Shown here: piece after piece, positions 40,637 through 49,623 of the stretch
Position numbering within the stretch: position 1 is the first letter of the stretch
Layout: each line of letters opens with the position of its first letter
NCBI RefSeq assembly: GCF_002096335.1
Contig: NZ_NCUW01000030.1
Span: forward strand, 186,001 to 250,000
Reading direction: 5' to 3'
DNA from: Streptococcus oralis subsp. dentisani
GTDB taxonomy: Bacteria; Bacillota; Bacilli; Lactobacillales; Streptococcaceae
DNA length: 64,000 nt
Program-made: the position numbers and the translations under genes
Notes under the pieces: generated by a model
The model's database searches: none
What the model saw: the letters and a program-made list of their open reading frames with translations, nothing else
Told to the model about the DNA's origin: nothing

Positions 40637-41344
40637 ATGATCTATGCAGGAATTCTAGCCGGAGGAACTGGCACACGCATGGGAATCAGTAATTTACCAA
40701 AACAATTCTTGGAGTTGGGTGATCGTCCTATTTTGATCCACACAATTGAAAAATTTGTCTTGGAGCCAAGTATTGAAAAAATTGTAGTTGGAGTTCATGG
40801 AGATTGGGTTTCACACGCTGAGGACTTGATTGACAAGTATTTTTCTCTCCATAAGGATCGTATCATCATTACCAAGGGTGGTGCTGATCGTAATAGCAGT
40901 ATCGAGAAGATTATAGAAGCCATTGATGCCTACCGTCCGATTTCTCCAGAAGACATCGTGATTACCCACGACTCTGTTCGTCCATTTATTACACTTCGAA
41001 TGATTCAGGACAATATCAAACTCGCCCAAAATCATGATGCAGTTGACACAGTAGTAGAAGCGGTTGATACCATTGTTGAAAGTACCAATGGTCAGTTCAT
41101 CACTGATATTCCAAATCGTGCTCACCTCTACCAAGGTCAAACACCTCAAACCTTCCGATGCAAGGATTTCATGGACTTGTATGGATCCCTATCTGATCAA
41201 GAAAAGGAAATCCTGACAGATGCATGTAAGATTTTTGTTATCAAAGGGAAAGACGTTGCCCTAGCTAAAGGGGAATATTCAAACCTTAAAATCACGACTG
41301 TGACAGACTTGAAAATCGCGAAAAGTATGATTGAGAAAGACTAA
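40637..41344 (+). CDS. tarI: Ribitol-5-phosphate cytidylyltransferase
   Basis: A 235-residue IspD-like nucleotidyltransferase that makes CDP-ribitol for teichoic acid repeats. LAGGTGTRMGISNLPKQF is the CTP-binding loop; THDSVRPFI and VEAVDTIVES follow the family. First gene of tarI-tarJ-licA-licB-licC, so it is assigned to CDP-ribitol rather than isoprenoid synthesis. tarJ begins 4 nt after its stop. Confidence 0.94.
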   Translation: MIYAGILAGGTGTRMGISNLPKQFLELGDRPILIHTIEKFVLEPSIEKIVVGVHGDWVSHAEDLIDKYFSLHKDRIIITKGGADRNSSIEKIIEAIDAYRPISPEDIVITHDSVRPFITLRMIQDNIKLAQNHDAVDTVVEAVDTIVESTNGQFITDIPNRAHLYQGQTPQTFRCKDFMDLYGSLSDQEKEILTDACKIFVIKGKDVALAKGEYSNLKITTVTDLKIAKSMIEKD

Positions 41345-41348
41345 GGCT

Positions 41349-42371
41349 ATGATTAATCAAATTTATCAACTGACCAAACCAAAGTTTATTAATGTAAAAT
41401 ACCAAGAAGAGGACATTGATCAGGAAAATCATATCCTGATTCGTCCAAATTATATGGCGGTCTGTCATGCGGATCAACGTTACTATCAAGGGAAACGTGA
41501 TCCTAAGATATTGGCTAAAAAGCTTCCTATGGCTATGATTCACGAGTCTTGTGGAACTGTTATTTCAGATCCAACTGGGACTTATGAAATCGGTCAAAAG
41601 GTAGTTATGGTCCCAAATCAACCGCCTATGCAGAGTGACAAGGAGTTCTACGAGAACTACATGACAGGAACCTACTTCCTATCTAGTGGTTATGATGGCT
41701 TTATGAGAGAATTTGTCTCTCTTCCAAAAGATCGTGTTGTGTCTTATAATGACATTGAGGACACAGTTGCAGCCATTACCGAGTTTGTGAGTGTGGGTAT
41801 GCATGCTATGGATCGTTTCTTGAATCTCGCCCACAGCAAACGAGAGCGTATCGCAGTTATCGGAGATGGTAGTTTGGCCTTTGTGGTTGCCAATATTATC
41901 AATTACACTCTACCAGAAGCAGAGATTATCGTGATTGGTCGCCATTGGGAAAAATTGGAGCTCTTCTCTTTTGCAAAAGAGTGCTACATCACGGATAATA
42001 TTCCTGAGGATCTGACCTTTGATCATGGATTTGAATGTTGTGGTGGCGATGGAACAGGACCTGCTATCAATGACTTGATTCGTTACATTCGCCCTCAAGG
42101 TACGATTCTCATGATGGGAGTGAGCGAGTACAAGGTCAATATCAATACACGAGATGCTTTAGAAAAAGGTTTATTATTGGTTGGTTCGTCACGATCAGGA
42201 CGGATTGATTTTGAAAATGCAATACAGATGATGGAAGTTAAAAAGTTTGCGAATCGTCTGAAAAATATCCTTTATATTGAAGAACCAGTGAGAGAAATAA
42301 AGGACATTCACCGAGTCTTTGCTACAGACCTAAATACTGCTTTTAAAACAGTGTTCAAGTGGGAAGTGTAG
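41349..42371 (+). CDS. tarJ: Ribulose-5-phosphate reductase (alcohol dehydrogenase family)
   Basis: A 340-residue zinc-type medium-chain dehydrogenase reducing ribulose-5-P to ribitol-5-P with NADPH. Zinc-site pattern MAVCHADQRYY and MIHESCGTV, nucleotide-binding IAVIGDGSLAFVVANI, and CCGGDGTGPAINDLI. The start at 41349 is preferred (family start MINQIYQLTKPK), though its Shine-Dalgarno TAAGG is close, suggesting coupling to tarI. Confidence 0.94.
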   Translation: MINQIYQLTKPKFINVKYQEEDIDQENHILIRPNYMAVCHADQRYYQGKRDPKILAKKLPMAMIHESCGTVISDPTGTYEIGQKVVMVPNQPPMQSDKEFYENYMTGTYFLSSGYDGFMREFVSLPKDRVVSYNDIEDTVAAITEFVSVGMHAMDRFLNLAHSKRERIAVIGDGSLAFVVANIINYTLPEAEIIVIGRHWEKLELFSFAKECYITDNIPEDLTFDHGFECCGGDGTGPAINDLIRYIRPQGTILMMGVSEYKVNINTRDALEKGLLLVGSSRSGRIDFENAIQMMEVKKFANRLKNILYIEEPVREIKDIHRVFATDLNTAFKTVFKWEV

Positions 42372-42387
42372 AAGATGGAGGTAAATT

Positions 42388-43257
42388 GTGGAGAAACTCA
42401 TCAAAGAAAAAATCTCTTCCTTGCTATCTGAGGAAGAGGAAGTCCTCAGTGTTGAACAACTAGGGGGCATGACCAATCAGAATTATTTGGTTAAAACAAC
42501 TTCTAAACCCTATATTGTTAAATTTTTCGGAAAAGGGACTGAAAAGCTCATCAATCGTCAAGATGAAAAATACAATCTTGAATTGTTGAAAGATTTAAAT
42601 CTTGATGTCAAGAATTATCTTTTTGATATTGAGTCAGGAATCAAGGTAAATGAGTACATTGAATCTGCAACAACGCTTGATTCCACTTCAATTAAGACCA
42701 AGTTTGAAAAGATTGCACCGATTCTACAGACCATTCATGCATCAGGTAAAGAACTAAGAGGGGAATTTGCACCTTTTGAGGAAATCAAAAAATACGAAGC
42801 CCTGATTGAGGGGAATGTCCCTTACGCCAATTATGAAGCTGTGAGAAAAGATGTATTTTCGTTAGAGAAAAGATTGGCTGACTTAGGTGTTGACAGAAAG
42901 TCTTGCCATATCGATTTGGTTCCAGAAAACTTTATCGAGTCTCCCCAAGGACGCATGTATTTGATTGACTGGGAGTACTCTTCCATGAATGACCCAATGT
43001 GGGATTTGGCAGCTCTCTTTTTGGAATCTGAATTTACAAATCAGGAAGAAGAAGATTTCCTAACCTACTATGAGAGTGACAAAACTCCAGTATCTCGTGA
43101 AAAGATTCGAATCTATAAAATTTTGCAAGATACTATCTGGAGTTTGTGGACAGTGTACAAAGAAGCTCAAGGTGCTGACTTTGGAGATTATGGTGTGGGT
43201 CGTTACCAAAGAGCTGTTGACGGTTTGACCTACTATGGAGGTTCGGATGAAGAATAA
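42388..43257 (+). CDS. licA: Choline kinase LicA (phosphocholine pathway)
   Basis: A 289-residue kinase of the APH/choline kinase fold that phosphorylates imported choline. Brenner motif CHIDLVPENFI (H-x-D-x4-N) near 170, and the choline kinase motif LIDWEYSSMNDPMWDLA near 190. The GTG start follows ATGGAGGT. Its 3' end overlaps licB by 11 nt. Confidence 0.95.
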   Translation: MEKLIKEKISSLLSEEEEVLSVEQLGGMTNQNYLVKTTSKPYIVKFFGKGTEKLINRQDEKYNLELLKDLNLDVKNYLFDIESGIKVNEYIESATTLDSTSIKTKFEKIAPILQTIHASGKELRGEFAPFEEIKKYEALIEGNVPYANYEAVRKDVFSLEKRLADLGVDRKSCHIDLVPENFIESPQGRMYLIDWEYSSMNDPMWDLAALFLESEFTNQEEEDFLTYYESDKTPVSREKIRIYKILQDTIWSLWTVYKEAQGADFGDYGVGRYQRAVDGLTYYGGSDEE

Positions 43258-44125
43258 AAATGGTGTTTCTTTTGGTCTGCTCTCAGGTATCTTCTGGGGG
43301 CTAGGTCTGACTATCAGTTCTTATATCTTTTCGATTTTTACAAATCTTTCGCCTTTTGTAGTGGCTGCTGCACATGATTTCTTGAGTATCTTTATCTTGT
43401 TAGCTTTTCTTTTGGTAAAAGAAGGAAAAGTTCGTTTTTCAATTTTCCTAAATATCCGAAATGTCAGTGTTATTATCGGTGCCTTGCTAGCTGGACCTAT
43501 TGGCATGCAGGCCAATCTTTATGCGGTTAAGTATATCGGTAGTTCTCTTGCGTCTTCAGTATCAGCTATCTATCCAGCAGTTTCTGTTTTACTAGCATTT
43601 TTCATTTTGAAACACAAGGTATCTAAGAATACTGTCTTTGGTATTTTGTTGATTATCGCTGGTATTATTGCCCAGACATACAAAGTTGAGCAGGTTAATT
43701 CTTTTTATATCGGAATTCTTTGTGCATTAGTTTGTGCCATTGCCTGGGGAAGTGAAAGTGTTCTTAGTTCCTACGCCATGGAAAGTGATCTAAGCGAAAT
43801 TGAAGCACTATTAATCCGCCAAGTAACTTCATTCTTGTCTTATCTTGTGATTGTGCTCTTTTCTCATCATTCATTTGCAGAAGTAGCAGGTGGACAATTA
43901 CTCGGCTTGATGTTAGTCTTTGCAGCATGTAATATGATTTCTTATTTTGCTTATTACATTGCTATCAACCGTTTACAACCTGCAAAAGCAACTGGTTTGA
44001 ACGTAAGCTATGTCGTCTGGACAGTATTGTTCTCAGCAATGCTTTTAGGAACACCTCTCGATATGGTGACCATTATTACATCACTTGTTGTCATGGCTGG
44101 TGTTTATATTATTATCAAAGAATAA
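43247..44125 (+). CDS. licB: Choline permease LicB (EamA/DMT family)
   Basis: A 292-residue transporter with ten predicted helices in two EamA halves (about 5-130 and 148-290). It imports choline for the Lic pathway. The ATG at 43247 follows GGAGGT inside the licA end, so translation is coupled. Confidence 0.94.
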   Translation: MKNKNGVSFGLLSGIFWGLGLTISSYIFSIFTNLSPFVVAAAHDFLSIFILLAFLLVKEGKVRFSIFLNIRNVSVIIGALLAGPIGMQANLYAVKYIGSSLASSVSAIYPAVSVLLAFFILKHKVSKNTVFGILLIIAGIIAQTYKVEQVNSFYIGILCALVCAIAWGSESVLSSYAMESDLSEIEALLIRQVTSFLSYLVIVLFSHHSFAEVAGGQLLGLMLVFAACNMISYFAYYIAINRLQPAKATGLNVSYVVWTVLFSAMLLGTPLDMVTIITSLVVMAGVYIIIKE

Positions 44126-44136
44126 AGGAGAATAGC

Positions 44137-44826
44137 GTGAAAGCAATCATCTTGGCAGCGGGGTTGGGAACTCGTTTGCGCCCTATGACTGAAAACACCC
44201 CCAAAGCCTTGGTTAAGGTAAACCAGAAACCTTTGGTAGAATACCAAATTGAATTTTTAAGAGAGCGAGGAATTGATGAGATTATCATTGTTGTTGGCTA
44301 CCTCAAAGAACAATTCGACTACCTAAAAGAAAAATATGGTGTTCGTTTAGTTTTTAACGACAAGTATGCCGATTACAATAACTTTTACTCACTTTACCTT
44401 GTAAAAGAAGATTTAGCTAACAGCTATGTCATTGATGCGGACAATTATCTTTTCAAGAACATGTTCCGCAATGATATCGACCGATCTACTTACTTCAGTG
44501 TGTATCGTGAAGATTGTGAAAATGAATGGTTCTTGGTTTACGGTGATGACTATAAGGTTCAAGACATCATTGTTGATAGCAAAGCTGGCCGTATTTTGAG
44601 TGGTGTATCATTCTGGGATGCTCCAACCGCAGAAAAGATTGTTGGCTTTATTGACAAAGCCTATGCAAGCGGCGAATTTGTTGACCTCTATTGGGATAAC
44701 ATGGTTAAAGATAATATCAAAGAGTTAGATGTGTATGTCGAAGAATTAGAAGGCAACAGCATCTATGAAATTGATAGCGTTAAGGACTATCAAAAGCTAG
44801 AAGAAATTTTATCTACTATTAATTAA
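44137..44826 (+). CDS. licC: CTP:phosphocholine cytidylyltransferase
   Basis: A 229-residue nucleotidyltransferase making CDP-choline, the donor for LicD transferases. N-terminal LAAGLGTRLRPMTENTPKALV; IDADNYL and a late LYWDNMVKDN supply metal and substrate residues. GTG start after AAAGGAG. Last gene of the operon; licD and tacF, needed to use and export the product, are not in this window. Confidence 0.95.
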   Translation: MKAIILAAGLGTRLRPMTENTPKALVKVNQKPLVEYQIEFLRERGIDEIIIVVGYLKEQFDYLKEKYGVRLVFNDKYADYNNFYSLYLVKEDLANSYVIDADNYLFKNMFRNDIDRSTYFSVYREDCENEWFLVYGDDYKVQDIIVDSKAGRILSGVSFWDAPTAEKIVGFIDKAYASGEFVDLYWDNMVKDNIKELDVYVEELEGNSIYEIDSVKDYQKLEEILSTIN

Positions 44827-44834
44827 GGAAAGAG

Positions 44835-44861
44835 AAGAAGGATTGGACCTTCTTTTTTTTT
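44835..44861 (+). terminator. Intrinsic terminator of tarIJ-licABC
   Basis: Stem AAGAAGG/CCTTCTT, a 6-nt loop and a run of about 10 T. Confidence 0.88.
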
Positions 44862-44920
44862 GTAGTTGAAATTAAGGAGTGTTTGGTATTGATTGTATTC
44901 TTAAAACAAAACAAAAAAAG

Positions 44921-44939
44921 AAACAAAATAAAACAAAAA
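44921..44939 (+). repeat. 19-nt A-rich direct copy (candidate LacR operator), left copy
   Basis: AAACAAAATAAAACAAAAA is found identically at 57014-57032 near lacR. It ends just before the -35 of the galactose-PTS promoter. Tandem ACAAAA units of this kind fit a DeoR-family operator; LacR binding is inferred. Confidence 0.55.
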
Positions 44940-44942
44940 GTA

Positions 44943-44971
44943 TTGACAACGGTTTCATATAGTGTTATACT
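44943..44971 (+). promoter_or_regulatory. Promoter of the galactose-type PTS operon with overlapping cre-like site
   Basis: TTGACA (44943-44948), a 17-nt spacer, TATACT (44966-44971): near consensus. TGACAACGGTTTCA (44944-44957) matches 12 of 14 cre positions and covers the -35, fitting CcpA repression. Confidence 0.7.
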
Positions 44972-45008
44972 TATAACGTAAAAGTTAATTGAAAGAAGGG
45001 AAACTGTT

Positions 45009-45485
45009 ATGGGATTAGATCATTTCTTTGACAAAGACCTCGTGTTTTGCTTAGAAGCGGATAATCAAGAACAACTCTTTGACCAGGTAGCAACCCTGTT
45101 GGAAGAACGAGAAATAGTGACTCCAACTTATCGTGAAGCCTTGATCACGCGTGAAAAGTCATTTCCAACTGGCTTAGATATGGAATTTCTAGGGAAGGAC
45201 TTGCCAAATGTAGCGATTCCTCATACAGATATTGTTCATAATCTAGCTGAGAAAGTGGTGGTTGTTCGATTAGAAAAACCAGTAACTTTTCACAATATGA
45301 TTGCTCCTGATAGAGAAGTGGAAGTATCTCTACTCTTCTTTATCATTAACAATTCAAGTTCGAGTCAAACAAATATTCTTGCTCAGTTGATGGACTTTTT
45401 CACAGGAAATGGCCATCTGGAAGATTTATCAAAAATTTCTGAACCAGAAAAACTTTATGCTTATATCGCTGAAGCAACAGCTTAA
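45009..45485 (+). CDS. PTS IIA component, galactitol/fructose-type (galactose PTS)
   Basis: A 158-residue EIIA of the PTS_EIIA_2 fold. The phosphorylated histidine is H72 in NVAIPHTD. It takes phosphate from HPr (encoded at 63064) and passes it to the IIB encoded 41 nt downstream. Together with IIB and IIC and the tagatose pathway genes that follow, it fits the galactose-specific EII described in oral streptococci; galactitol specificity cannot be excluded. Confidence 0.85.
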   Translation: MGLDHFFDKDLVFCLEADNQEQLFDQVATLLEEREIVTPTYREALITREKSFPTGLDMEFLGKDLPNVAIPHTDIVHNLAEKVVVVRLEKPVTFHNMIAPDREVEVSLLFFIINNSSSSQTNILAQLMDFFTGNGHLEDLSKISEPEKLYAYIAEATA

Positions 45486-45526
45486 CTTTGTTTATTAAAT
45501 AAAAATATAAATTGGAGGAAATCCTA

Positions 45527-45832
45527 ATGATTAAAATTCTCGCTGCCTGCGGTGCAGGTGTAAACTCAAGTCACCAAATCAAAAGTGCTCTTGAAGAAGA
45601 ACTCGCAAACCGCGGGTACGATGTTCACTGCGATGCAGTTATGGTAAAAGATGTGAATGAAGATCTTATGAAAGGCTATGATATCTTCACACCAATCGCT
45701 GCAACTGACCTTGGTTTTGAACCAGGGATTCCAGTGATTGAAGCTGGACCAATCTTGTTCCGTATTCCAGCAATGAGCGCTCCAGTATTTGACAATATTG
45801 AGGCAGCTATCAAAGAACACGGACTAAGTTAA
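45527..45832 (+). CDS. PTS IIB component, galactitol family
   Basis: A 101-residue IIB with the phospho-cysteine C8 in LAACGAGVNSS, the GatB-type active loop. The ATG at 45527 follows TTGGAGGAA; the in-frame TTG at 45512 is rejected. It lies between the IIA and IIC genes. Confidence 0.87.
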   Translation: MIKILAACGAGVNSSHQIKSALEEELANRGYDVHCDAVMVKDVNEDLMKGYDIFTPIAATDLGFEPGIPVIEAGPILFRIPAMSAPVFDNIEAAIKEHGLS

Positions 45833-45876
45833 TTATTATTTTGTAAGATTCCATAAAAATAAAGGGAGGAACTATT

Positions 45877-47352
45877 ATGGACGTCATTATCGAACTAGCC
45901 AATAAGATTTTCAAGCCAGTCTTGGAAATGGGTGGTCCTATCATCATGCTGATCATCTTGACAGTATTGGCCCTACTATTTGGAGTGAAATTCTCCAAAG
46001 CGCTTGAAGGTGGTATTAAACTTGCCATCGCCCTTACTGGTATCGGTGCTATCATCGGTATGCTCAACGGAGCTTTCTCAGCATCACTTGCGAAATTCGT
46101 TGAAAACACAGGTATTCAGTTGAACATCACTGACGTTGGTTGGGCACCACTTGCTACAATCACTTGGGGATCTGCCTGGACACTTTACTTCTTGCTTGTG
46201 ATGTTGATTGTCAACGTTGTGATGCTTGCAATGAAGAAAACGGACACGCTTGATGTCGATATCTTCGATATCTGGCACTTGTCAATCACTGGTCTTTTGA
46301 TCAAATGGTACGCAGACAACAATGGAGTTAGCCAAGGGGTTTCACTCTTCATCGCGACTGCTGCAGTTGTCCTTGTAGGTGTTTTGAAAATCATCAACTC
46401 TGACTTGATGAAACCAACTTTCGATGATCTTCTTAACGCACCAAGTTCGTCACCAATGACTTCAACTCACATGAACTACATGATGAACCCAGTTATCATG
46501 GTCTTGGATAAGATCTTCGATAAAGTATTGCCAGGTCTTGATAAATATGACTTTGATGCTGCAAAATTGAACAAGAAAATCGGTTTCTGGGGATCTAAAT
46601 TCTTCATCGGTTTCATCCTTGGTATCGTTATTGGTTTGATGGGAACTCCACATCCAGTTGCTGGTGTAGAAGGAGCTGATAAATGGGAACTTGTTATTAA
46701 AGGTTGGTTGAGCCTTGGTTTGACTGCCGGTGTCTGCTTGGAGCTCTTCTCACTTATCGGTTCATGGTTCATTGCTGCTGTAGAACCACTTTCACAAGGT
46801 ATTACAAACGTTGCTACTAAACGTCTTCAAGGACGTAAATTTAACATCGGTCTTGACTGGCCTTTCATCGCTGGTCGTGCTGAAATCTGGGCTTGTGCCA
46901 ACGTACTTGCTCCAATCATGCTAGTAGAAGCAGTGCTTCTTTCAAATGTCGGAAATGGTATCTTGCCACTTGCAGGTATCATCGCTATGGGTGTAACTCC
47001 AGCTCTCTTGGTTGTTACTCGTGGTAAATTGCTCCGTATGATCATCTTCGGAACACTCTTGTTGCCACTCTTCCTTCTTTCAGGTACACTTATCGCTCCA
47101 TTTGCAACTGAACTTGCTAAAGGTGTAGGTGCCTTCCCAGAAGGTGTGAGCCAAACTCAATTGATCACTCACTCAACTCTTGAAGGACCAATTGAAAAAC
47201 TATTTGGTTGGGCAATCGGTAATGCTACAACAGGCGATATCAAAGCAATCCTTGGTGCAGCAGCTTTCCTTGTATTCTATGTGGGTATCTTTGCTTGGTA
47301 TAGAAAACAAATGATCAAACGTAACGAAGAATACGCAGCAAATGCTAAATAA
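45877..47352 (+). CDS. PTS IIC component, galactitol family
   Basis: A 491-residue membrane permease of the GatC/SgcC family with about eleven hydrophobic segments. Conserved GLDWPFIAGRAEIWACANVLAPI near 325. It imports the sugar as a 6-phosphate. Codon use is strongly biased, suggesting high expression when induced. A stable hairpin follows before lacX. Confidence 0.88.
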   Translation: MDVIIELANKIFKPVLEMGGPIIMLIILTVLALLFGVKFSKALEGGIKLAIALTGIGAIIGMLNGAFSASLAKFVENTGIQLNITDVGWAPLATITWGSAWTLYFLLVMLIVNVVMLAMKKTDTLDVDIFDIWHLSITGLLIKWYADNNGVSQGVSLFIATAAVVLVGVLKIINSDLMKPTFDDLLNAPSSSPMTSTHMNYMMNPVIMVLDKIFDKVLPGLDKYDFDAAKLNKKIGFWGSKFFIGFILGIVIGLMGTPHPVAGVEGADKWELVIKGWLSLGLTAGVCLELFSLIGSWFIAAVEPLSQGITNVATKRLQGRKFNIGLDWPFIAGRAEIWACANVLAPIMLVEAVLLSNVGNGILPLAGIIAMGVTPALLVVTRGKLLRMIIFGTLLLPLFLLSGTLIAPFATELAKGVGAFPEGVSQTQLITHSTLEGPIEKLFGWAIGNATTGDIKAILGAAAFLVFYVGIFAWYRKQMIKRNEEYAANAK

Positions 47353-47378
47353 TTCGCTCCTATAAAATGTAAATTGTG

Positions 47379-47427
47379 AAAACTAGGTTGTCAATTTCCG
47401 ACGTTGGGAGTGGCAACCTAGTTTTTT
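47379..47427 (+). terminator. Strong hairpin/terminator between PTS IIC and lacX
   Basis: A 12-bp perfect stem AAAACTAGGTTG/CAACCTAGTTTT plus two further pairs, a 19-nt loop, then TTTTTTA. As no promoter is visible for lacX, this probably attenuates rather than ends transcription. Confidence 0.8.
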
Positions 47428-47457
47428 ATCTTGAATCTAAAAATAGTTGGAGATATA

Positions 47458-48354
47458 ATGGTAATTGAAGTAAAATCAGACCAGTTAACGGTTCAATTTA
47501 AAACCTTGGGTGGCGCCTTGTCATCGATCAAGGATCGAGATGGCATTGAGTATCTGTGGCAAGGAAATCCCACTTACTGGAGCGGACAAGCTCCAGTACT
47601 CTTTCCAATCTGTGGTTCTTTAAGAGAAGATACAGTCTTCTACAGTCACGCAGATGGAACGGAGACGAAAGGAGCTATTCCTAGACATGGTTTGGTTCGT
47701 AAAAAAGAATTTGAATTAGTTAATCAAACAGAAAATAGTGTAACCTTTGCTATCGAAGATGATGAGAATAGCTATCAAAACTATCCTTATCATTTTCGTC
47801 TTGAAATCACTTATCTAGTGACTGGCAAGACAGTTCGTACCCAATACAAGATTCTCAATAAAGAAACTAGCAAAGTCATGCCATACTTTATCGGAGGTCA
47901 TCCAGGATTTAATTGCCCTCTGCTGGATGGCGAAACTTATGAAGATTACTATTTAGAGTTTGAGAAAGAAGAGACTTGCTCTGTTCCGCGTCCATTCCCA
48001 GAAACAGGAATGTTAGATTTACAGGATAGAAGTCTATGGTTGAAGGCTCAAAAGGAAGTGGAGCTCAGTTACGATCTGTTTCGTGTTGATGCAGTGACTT
48101 TGGATGAGTTGCAATCCAGAACGATCGCGCTTCGTTCTCGCAAACATGAGAAAGGATTGAAAGTAAACTTCCAAGAGTTTTCAAATCTCATCATCTGGTC
48201 AACCTTAAATAAGGGGCCTTTCATTGCCTTTGAACCATGGTCTGGCTTGTCAACTTCACTTGAAGAAGGAGATCATCTGGAAGATAAGAAGAATGTTCGT
48301 CTCCTAGAACCAGGCCAAGTAGATCAGATTGGTTTTGATATCGAAATCTTTTAA
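47458..48354 (+). CDS. lacX: LacX, aldose 1-epimerase family protein
   Basis: A 298-residue galactose mutarotase-fold protein. GGALSSIKDRDGIEYLWQG at the start, PRHGLVR, GGHPGFNCPL and FEPWSGL are conserved. LacX proteins accompany lac operons and may interconvert anomers of galactose or its phosphate; the exact role is not settled. The ATG at 47458 follows TTGGAGA. It lies downstream of the IIC hairpin and upstream of the lacA promoter. Confidence 0.86.
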   Translation: MVIEVKSDQLTVQFKTLGGALSSIKDRDGIEYLWQGNPTYWSGQAPVLFPICGSLREDTVFYSHADGTETKGAIPRHGLVRKKEFELVNQTENSVTFAIEDDENSYQNYPYHFRLEITYLVTGKTVRTQYKILNKETSKVMPYFIGGHPGFNCPLLDGETYEDYYLEFEKEETCSVPRPFPETGMLDLQDRSLWLKAQKEVELSYDLFRVDAVTLDELQSRTIALRSRKHEKGLKVNFQEFSNLIIWSTLNKGPFIAFEPWSGLSTSLEEGDHLEDKKNVRLLEPGQVDQIGFDIEIF

Positions 48355-48389
48355 ACTAAAAAATAAAACACAAAAACAAACAATAAGTG

Positions 48390-48418
48390 TTGACTTTTTA
48401 TAAAAATAGGAGTATATT
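48390..48418 (+). promoter_or_regulatory. Promoter of lacABCD
   Basis: TTGACT (48390-48395), a 17-nt spacer, TATATT (48413-48418). Just upstream lies an A-rich ACAAAAACAAAC tract (48369-48380) similar to the 19-nt candidate LacR operator. Confidence 0.7.
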
Positions 48419-48430
48419 ATGTTTGTAAAC

Positions 48431-48464
48431 AACAAATGATGTTTGAGACAAACAATCATTTGTT
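48431..48464 (+). promoter_or_regulatory. Large hairpin at the start of the lacA leader
   Basis: AACAAATGATGTTTG pairs with CAAACAATCATTTGTT (one bulged base, 3-nt loop), starting about 6 nt after the expected transcription start. No T-run follows, so it is not a terminator; it may protect the 5' end or, as DNA, be an inverted operator with GTTTG/CAAAC half-sites. The leader to lacA is about 215 nt and holds further small hairpins. Confidence 0.6.
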
Positions 48465-48641
48465 ATATTCTCTTTGATAGAGAAATATTAGCTCTAGGAA
48501 ACTGATTTCCTGGACTTGGATAAGGTGTTATTCATCTCATTCAATTTAATTTGTTAATAAACTGCTAGAAAGCCTTTTGTAAGTATACTGCTAGCTATAA
48601 AAGTCTTTACTGGCCTAGAAAAATAAAAAGGAGTAAACAAT

Positions 48642-49067
48642 ATGTCTATTGTTATCGGTGCAGATGCTGCAGGTTTGAGATTGAAAGAGGTTGTGAAAGA
48701 CTTCCTAGAAAAAGAAAACTTCCAAGTAGTGGATGTTACAGCAGAAGGCCAAGACTTTGTCGATGTGACTCTTGCTGTTGCTGCAGAAGTAAACAAAGAA
48801 GAACAAAACCTTGGTATCGTGATTGATGCTTATGGTGCTGGTCCATTCATGGTCGCAACTAAAATCAAAGGAATGGTTGCTGCAGAAGTTTCAGATGAAC
48901 GTTCAGCCTATATGACTCGTGGACACAACAACTCACGCATGATCACTATGGGTGCACAACTTGTTGGTGATGAATTGGCTAAAAATATTGCTAAAGGTTT
49001 TGTTAATGGTAAATACGACGGTGGCCGTCACCAAATTCGTGTCGACATGTTGAACAAAATGTGCTAA
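48642..49067 (+). CDS. lacA: Galactose-6-phosphate isomerase subunit LacA
   Basis: A 141-residue RpiB/LacAB-fold subunit. It forms a heteromer with LacB that converts galactose-6-P to tagatose-6-[19 protein letters not shown] at the start and [14 protein letters not shown] near 95. The RpiB-type catalytic cysteine region is replaced ([12 protein letters not shown]), as is usual for LacA. AAAAGGAG before the ATG. Confidence 0.97.
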   Translation: MSIVIGADAAGLRLKEVVKDFLEKENFQVVDVTAEGQDFVDVTLAVAAEVNKEEQNLGIVIDAYGAGPFMVATKIKGMVAAEVSDERSAYMTRGHNNSRMITMGAQLVGDELAKNIAKGFVNGKYDGGRHQIRVDMLNKMC

Positions 49068-49097
49068 TTAGATTATAGTAAGAAAGGTAAGATAAAA

Positions 49098-49613
49098 ATG
49101 AGAATTGCAATTGGATGTGACCACATCGTAACAGATGAAAAAATGGCGGTTTCAGAATTTTTGAAATCAAAAGGACATGAAGTCATTGACTTTGGTACTT
49201 ACGATCATGCTCGAACACACTATCCAATTTTTGGTAAAAAAGTAGGGGAAGCAGTTGTTAGCGGACAAGCTGATCTTGGGGTATGTATCTGTGGTACTGG
49301 TGTTGGTATCAATAACGCTGTTAACAAAGTTCCAGGTGTACGCTCTGCCTTGGTTCGTGATATGACAACAGCACTTTATGCTAAAGAAGAACTCAATGCC
49401 AACGTTATCGGATTTGGTGGTAAGATTACTGGTGAATTGCTTATGTGCGATATCATTGAAGCTTTCATCAATGCTGAATACAAACCATCAGAAGAAAACA
49501 AAAAATTGATTGCAAAAATTGAACACGTTGAGACTCACAATGCTCATCAAGCAGATGCAAACTTCTTTACAGAATTCCTTGAAAAATGGGATCGTGGTGA
49601 ATACCACGACTAA
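49098..49613 (+). CDS. lacB: Galactose-6-phosphate isomerase subunit LacB
   Basis: A 171-residue partner of LacA in the RpiB fold. [26 protein letters not shown] (catalytic cysteine loop, about 56-70), and [12 protein letters not shown]. It lies 30 nt after lacA with AGAAAGG. Confidence 0.97.
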   Translation: MRIAIGCDHIVTDEKMAVSEFLKSKGHEVIDFGTYDHARTHYPIFGKKVGEAVVSGQADLGVCICGTGVGINNAVNKVPGVRSALVRDMTTALYAKEELNANVIGFGGKITGELLMCDIIEAFINAEYKPSEENKKLIAKIEHVETHNAHQADANFFTEFLEKWDRGEYHD

Positions 49614-49623
49614 GAGGTGACGC

